Assembly (NCBI RefSeq): GCF_034190915.1
Contig: NW_026947502.1
Location: forward strand, 40,206,785-40,270,784
Direction of reading: 5' to 3'
DNA length: 64,000 nt
Source of the DNA: Cavia porcellus
Lineage: Eukaryota; Chordata; Mammalia; Rodentia; Caviidae
A program made the position numbers and the translations under genes. Each line of letters begins with the position of its first letter. Position 1 is the first letter of the stretch. This document shows positions 60,101 through 64,000 of the stretch, in pieces. The notes under the pieces are model-generated. The model saw only the letters and a program-made list of their open reading frames with translations, ran no database searches and was not told the origin of the DNA.

Positions 60101-60787
60101 TGGAATTCATATATGTTGGATAAATGTAAAGAATGATTAAAAAATTTTAAATATCGATACTATAATATTGAAATATTGAAAATTATTTTTGGGTTATTTA
60201 AAACTATAACAAAAATGTTAAATGACAACTTAAAATGTGGAAGACTACTTAATCTGAAAACTCTTATCACCTAGGTATCTGTTGAAGACAGAAAAAAAAA
60301 AAAGAAGGGAGCAAGACTGCAAGCTTCCGTGTATTCTAGAAAATAAACTACTACAGCATCTTAGTCTAAAAACATTAAATAATTTTACATTGGATATTTT
60401 CATGTCAGGATAACAATTTTAAAAGACCATCTTTTAGTCAATTTCCATTTATCTATCTACATCAGTAGATTCTAAATAGTCCAATTCACTGTTGACTTAA
60501 ACCACTATAGTTTGGCCATGCCCTTGAGAAGTACAGTATTAAAAGAGCCATGAGTAGACCAATGTACAGCAAACTGAGACAGCAGACTCACAAGGAGAAA
60601 TGTGACCATGCACATCCCACATAAAAGGATATTTAAGGATGTCAAAATATGGCATTTTGGTACAATGTAGGATTAACCCTGACAGTCCCATTTCCCTTAT
60701 TTGTTATAAAAAATTCAGTTTAGTCCTCCTTGTGGAAATTAAAATTAATTCAGTTAAACTGGGTAGTTTCCAGAAGTTTATTTTTCT

Positions 60788-60790
<3 letters not shown>
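57200..60790. other. No gene recognised; AT-rich unassigned sequence
   Basis: AT-rich, frames 85 codons or fewer. A small perfect hairpin, stem ATGGGATAATA, lies at 59025-59051. An A run sits at about 60290-60304. Nothing else identifiable. Confidence 0.5.

Positions 60791-60828
<38 letters not shown>
60791..60828 (+). repeat. (AG)n microsatellite
   Basis: 38 bp of uninterrupted AG dinucleotide. The Arg-Glu frames across it are artefacts. Confidence 0.97.
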
Positions 60829-60830
<2 letters not shown>

Positions 60831-61738
60831 CTTATCCACTCTCCTCTCACTCCTTCGTCCAGTTCTGCCCCCCTCTCTGCTGCGTGAAGACCCCATGCCT
60901 CCCCTTAGCTACCCTGCATGGTATCACCTGTTCTACCCGGGCATTTATGAATGAACAAAACCAGACAATGCCTTCGTTTTCCTCTGCCAATCTGCAACTA
61001 AGCTCTTCATGCCTCAACCAAGGTAACAGGATGGAAATAAGGACATGTGCTGTTTTCCTGGGTTCCATGGTTGTGTGGCAGGCGTGGGTACCTGGACAAA
61101 CTGAGATTCAGCTAGGAAATCAGAGGGGTGGGGGTTGAAGTATGGATTCGAGTTTAAAAGCAGTGTCCAGGTCAAGTAGCAGGGAACTGGGGCAGAAGTC
61201 AATTTAATACTCCCTAAAATACTGTTAGGAAGACACAACAAAAAAAACTCTCAACTAAAATTAATGAAAATAAACAAGTAAATTAAATATGTTGGCCATT
61301 CAGCACACTGTCTTTCAGAAAATTAACATAGAACACACATAATTGGTAATAAAAGAACAGAATTTAACAAAGATTTAGTAATTGTCCCTAGGAGATGACC
61401 TAACAATTGCAAATGTTGGATGTCATTGTAAACAAGCTCTTTAAATTTTAGAGATGACTTCTAAGCCAATACTGTGAGTGGCTGGAATGTGAAGATCATA
61501 AATACATACCTGCAGGGCAAATGGGAGGAGAAAAACAAGGCTGTCTTAGCGCTACACAAGCGGGCTTTACCAGCATGGGGTAAATTCAGGGACGGCATCA
61601 CACATGATTCAAAAAATGCTGTATCTCGAACAACAGAGGTAGAAGCAAAGGTGACAAAGCTGCATTAAAAGGATTCAGAAGTGGCTTTAGTCATGGATGT
61701 CAATGATGAACTTGAAGACCAGGGCAAAAATGAAAGTT
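60829..61738. other. No gene recognised
   Basis: A GC-richer patch at 60840-61130 with frames of 82-84 codons and no recognisable product; otherwise AT-rich and unassigned. Confidence 0.5.
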
Positions 61739-62887
61739 AAAAATGCACATTCTCTTGATACGTTTGATGCTATAGTATACGAAGTTATACTCAAATATTT
61801 CAAGGAAAGAGACACTATGGTAACTACTATCATGTCAGGTTATCTGGTGATGAAACACTATGTTGCTTAAATTGTTCTGTTATGACCTGTGTTGTTTTGT
61901 TAAGTCCTCTTTTATCTCAATCTCCCCTTTTTTTTCCTTTTTTTAAAAAATTATTTTTTTATTTTTTTAATTAAGGGAAAAAATAAAAAATAGTGGGATA
62001 TATTATAGTAACTTTTTTGTTTTCCTATTAACCTGATTTGAACCCCTGTATTGCTCTCACCATCTTGTTTTGACTGATTTTACTCTATTCTGTTTGATAG
62101 TATCAAGTTTGAGGGTATAGGCAACTACTTTGAAGGCAATAAGATTTACTATGATGCCCATTATGGTTTGACTATTACCTTCTTTTGAAGTCCTATAAGG
62201 TCTCCAATGTTTAAGTTTTATTGGCTTTGTTTTGTTCAATTCTATTATACCTGATGATATGGGCAACTCTTTTTTTTTTTTTTTTTTTTTCTCAGTACTG
62301 AGGATTGAACTCACGACCGCCTACTTGCAAGGCAGGCGCTTATGCCACTGAGCTAAATCCCCAGACCCAGGGCAACTCTTTTTAAGATAGCAAGAGGCAT
62401 TATGGTAACCATTGTTGATCACCTGGTATTCTGTTTTTACATCATGTACTATGTCCATCCTTCTGTTCTAACTGGCTCTGTGTTGTTTTGTCACATTTGG
62501 TTTTATTCTCTTCAAAAAAAGAAATAAGAACTGTGGGAGTAATAAAACCCAAAATGTGTAATTGTTATTGTAAAAAAGAGAGGAAAAGAAAGTGCTCTAA
62601 AGGATATAACTACATGTATATTTAAGTGTTTAAGACAGAAAACCATATTACTAAGTTTTTGTTGGATCATTGAACAGAACTGTTTGAAATCTCACTGTGT
62701 GAATGTCCACTTTGTATGCTTTAATTTTGTAATTTGAACAACTATTTCTAAGATGACAATATGTAATCTATTAACTAGTAATTTCTTACTGTTTATTTTT
62801 TTTGAAATTCTGTATTACTTGTATCCTTTTACTGTTTTGTTTTGTTTTCTCTTTAAATAAAAAAAATTTAATAAAAAATGCACATTC
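61739..62887 (+). mobile_element. Tail-only copy of the ORF2-less L1 family, with TSDs and a nested SINE
   Basis: A 14-bp direct repeat, AAAAATGCACATTC, at 61739-61752 and 62874-62887 bounds an insertion (61753-62873). It begins inside a tail unit ('gtttgatgctatagtatacgaagttatac', compare 30400) and runs to the same 3' end as the 32.5-33.1 kb copy, with AATAAA at 62856-62861. Tail-unit anchors fall at about 61818, 62006, 62152 and 62403; the last interval equals about 142 bp once the nested ID SINE is removed. No ORF1 is present (5' truncated). Confidence 0.88.
62261..62383 (-). mobile_element. ID-like tRNA SINE, antisense, nested in the L1 tail
   Basis: The 14-bp duplication GGGCAACTCTTTTT at 62261-62274 and 62370-62383 flanks a minus-strand ID SINE. 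A box TAGCTCAGTGG is complementary to 62345-62355 and B box GTTCAATCC to 62302-62310; the A tail is the T run at 62271-62290. Its tRNA-like body is very close to the copy at 53.7 kb, so the two belong to the same subfamily. It inserted after the L1 tail copy. Confidence 0.93.
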
Positions 62888-63370
62888 ACTTTGAGTTTAT
62901 CTAATACACTATTAAACATATAACCCACCTAAACTAACAACCAGACCCTGGATTGTTTCATCTATGTCTCCTATATTTGTTTATTCCAGCTTGAAAACAA
63001 CTTTTCCAAAGTAGAAAATGGAGGTCAATTTGCAGATGGGTGCTTCAAGCAAGCAGTCAGCAGGGAAAAAGCACGATGGCTCAAACCCAAGTCACAGAAC
63101 GCACAGAACGTGCGAGCCAGGGAGGCTGCTCAGCCTTCTGTCTAGAGAACGGGCGATGCAGGGGAGAGAGAAGGGGTCCACAGATAAAGTAAAGTGCAAA
63201 TGCAGAGCTCTGGGACAGAAAGAGGCATAGGGCTGGTGCGGGGGGTGGGGTGGGGAGCAAGTTAAGGCTGGAGCAGAGGGAAATGAGGAAAGGATAGCAC
63301 AAGCCGAGGCAGAGGGTACTACTGAACCCTGGAGGGGCCTCATCATTTTGTCTTCAGTGGAAGACATCAC
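62888..63370. other. No gene recognised
   Basis: Contains a G-rich patch at 63232-63260. Frames up to 105 codons (63092-63409, minus) are not supported by homology. Confidence 0.5.
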
Positions 63371-64000
63371 CTCCACAGATGCAGAAAAAGCATGGACAAA
63401 GTCCACCACCCATCCATGATAAAGACCATACAGAAAATCAGAATAGAGGGTCTGTACCTCAATCTGATGAAAGCCCTCTCCTACAAACCACAGCCAGCAT
63501 AGTGCTAAATGGAGAAAAACTCAAAGCTTTCACTCTAAAATCAGGAACAAGACAAGGAGGTCCACTATCACCACTTCTGTTCAATATGGTTCTGAAAACG
63601 TTATCCAGATTAATTAAACGTGAGAGAGAAATAAAAGGAAGAAAGGAGAAAAAAGGAAAAAAATAATCATTATTTGCAAATGACATGATACTCTACATAA
63701 AAGACTCCAAAAAGTCCATCACAAGACAGTGAGATTTAATAACCAAATTCAGTAGCATAACTGGATACAAATTCCACACTCACAAATCGACAACATTCCT
63801 GTGCACAAACAACAAACTACTGAGAGAAATTAGAGAAATAACACCTTTCACAATAACATCCAAAAAATAAAACATATAGGAATCAATTAACTAAGGAAGT
63901 AGAAGAGCTTTACATTGAAAAATGCAGTACTCTGAAAAAGATCAAAATGGATACCAGAAAAATGGAAAGATATCCCTTGTTCTTGGGTAGGAAGAACCAA
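63371..64000 (+). pseudogene. L1 ORF2 fragment (reverse transcriptase domain), broken, runs off the window
   Basis: L1 ORF2p is an endonuclease/reverse transcriptase. From 63371 the sequence reads into the RT palm: 'TDAEKAW' (63377), '[20 protein letters not shown]' near 63505, '[20 protein letters not shown]' (motif B region), then 'SLFANDMILYIKDS' at about 63668, and 'TGYKFH', 'TTFLCTNN', 'ITPFTI'. The catalytic box usually written FADD reads FAND, so the first aspartate is lost. Stops occur at 63664-63666, near 63729 and near 63868. The match starts abruptly, as in a 5'-truncated L1. This is the only ORF2 sequence in the window. Confidence 0.85.

Overview
This is a stretch of mammalian, almost certainly rodent, genomic DNA with no recognisable functional protein-coding gene. 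The rodent call rests on an antisense B1 (7SL-derived) SINE near 39.6 kb, two well-preserved ID-like tRNA SINEs (53.7 and 62.3 kb), a B1+ID composite (48.2 kb) and many MaLR-type LTRs beside older mammalian MIR and L2 repeats. The ID variant reminds me of non-muroid rodents such as kangaroo rats, but I cannot confirm a species. The longest open frame is 163 codons and lies antisense to a processed pseudogene, so the window reads as an intergenic or large-intron repeat landscape.

Layout. 0-6.4 kb: unassigned sequence, an LTR fragment, an L2 tail, a pyrimidine tract, an RPL23A processed pseudogene and two MIRs. 6.5-9.2 kb: a complete ORF2-less L1 (HAL1-like) element with target-site duplications (TSDs), tandem 5' monomers, a decayed ORF1 and a repeat-built 3' tail. 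11-17.4 kb: antisense MaLR, a second ORF1-bearing fragment, and a roughly 138-bp inverted repeat with arms about 89% alike. 17.6-25 kb: MIRs, an RPS6 processed pseudogene and two antisense MaLR LTRs. 27.8-33.2 kb: an antisense L1 3' end split by a second complete ORF2-less element (TSD-bounded, 3.1 kb) and by an LTR, followed by a TSD-bounded copy of the 3' tail alone. 33.6-35.9 kb: MaLR-like LTRs flanking internal sequence. 39.5-49 kb: B1, MaLR LTRs, a MIR split by an L1 3' end, and SINEs. 49.7-53.8 kb: two tiny hAT-like elements, one with a clear 8-bp TSD, an L2 piece and an ID SINE. 54-61.7 kb: mostly unassigned. 61.7-62.9 kb: another TSD-bounded tail copy carrying an ID SINE. 63.4-64 kb: a decayed L1 ORF2 reverse-transcriptase segment running off the window.

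The most interesting theme is one L1-derived family seen at least four times. Two copies have ORF1 joined directly to 3' sequence with no ORF2, in the manner of HAL1 ('half-L1') elements. Their 3' tail is built from degenerate tandem units of about 145 bp. One copy has a roughly 172-bp monomeric 5' region of the kind known from mouse L1 promoters. These elements could not encode reverse transcriptase, yet their TSDs show they were mobilised, presumably by L1 machinery in trans.
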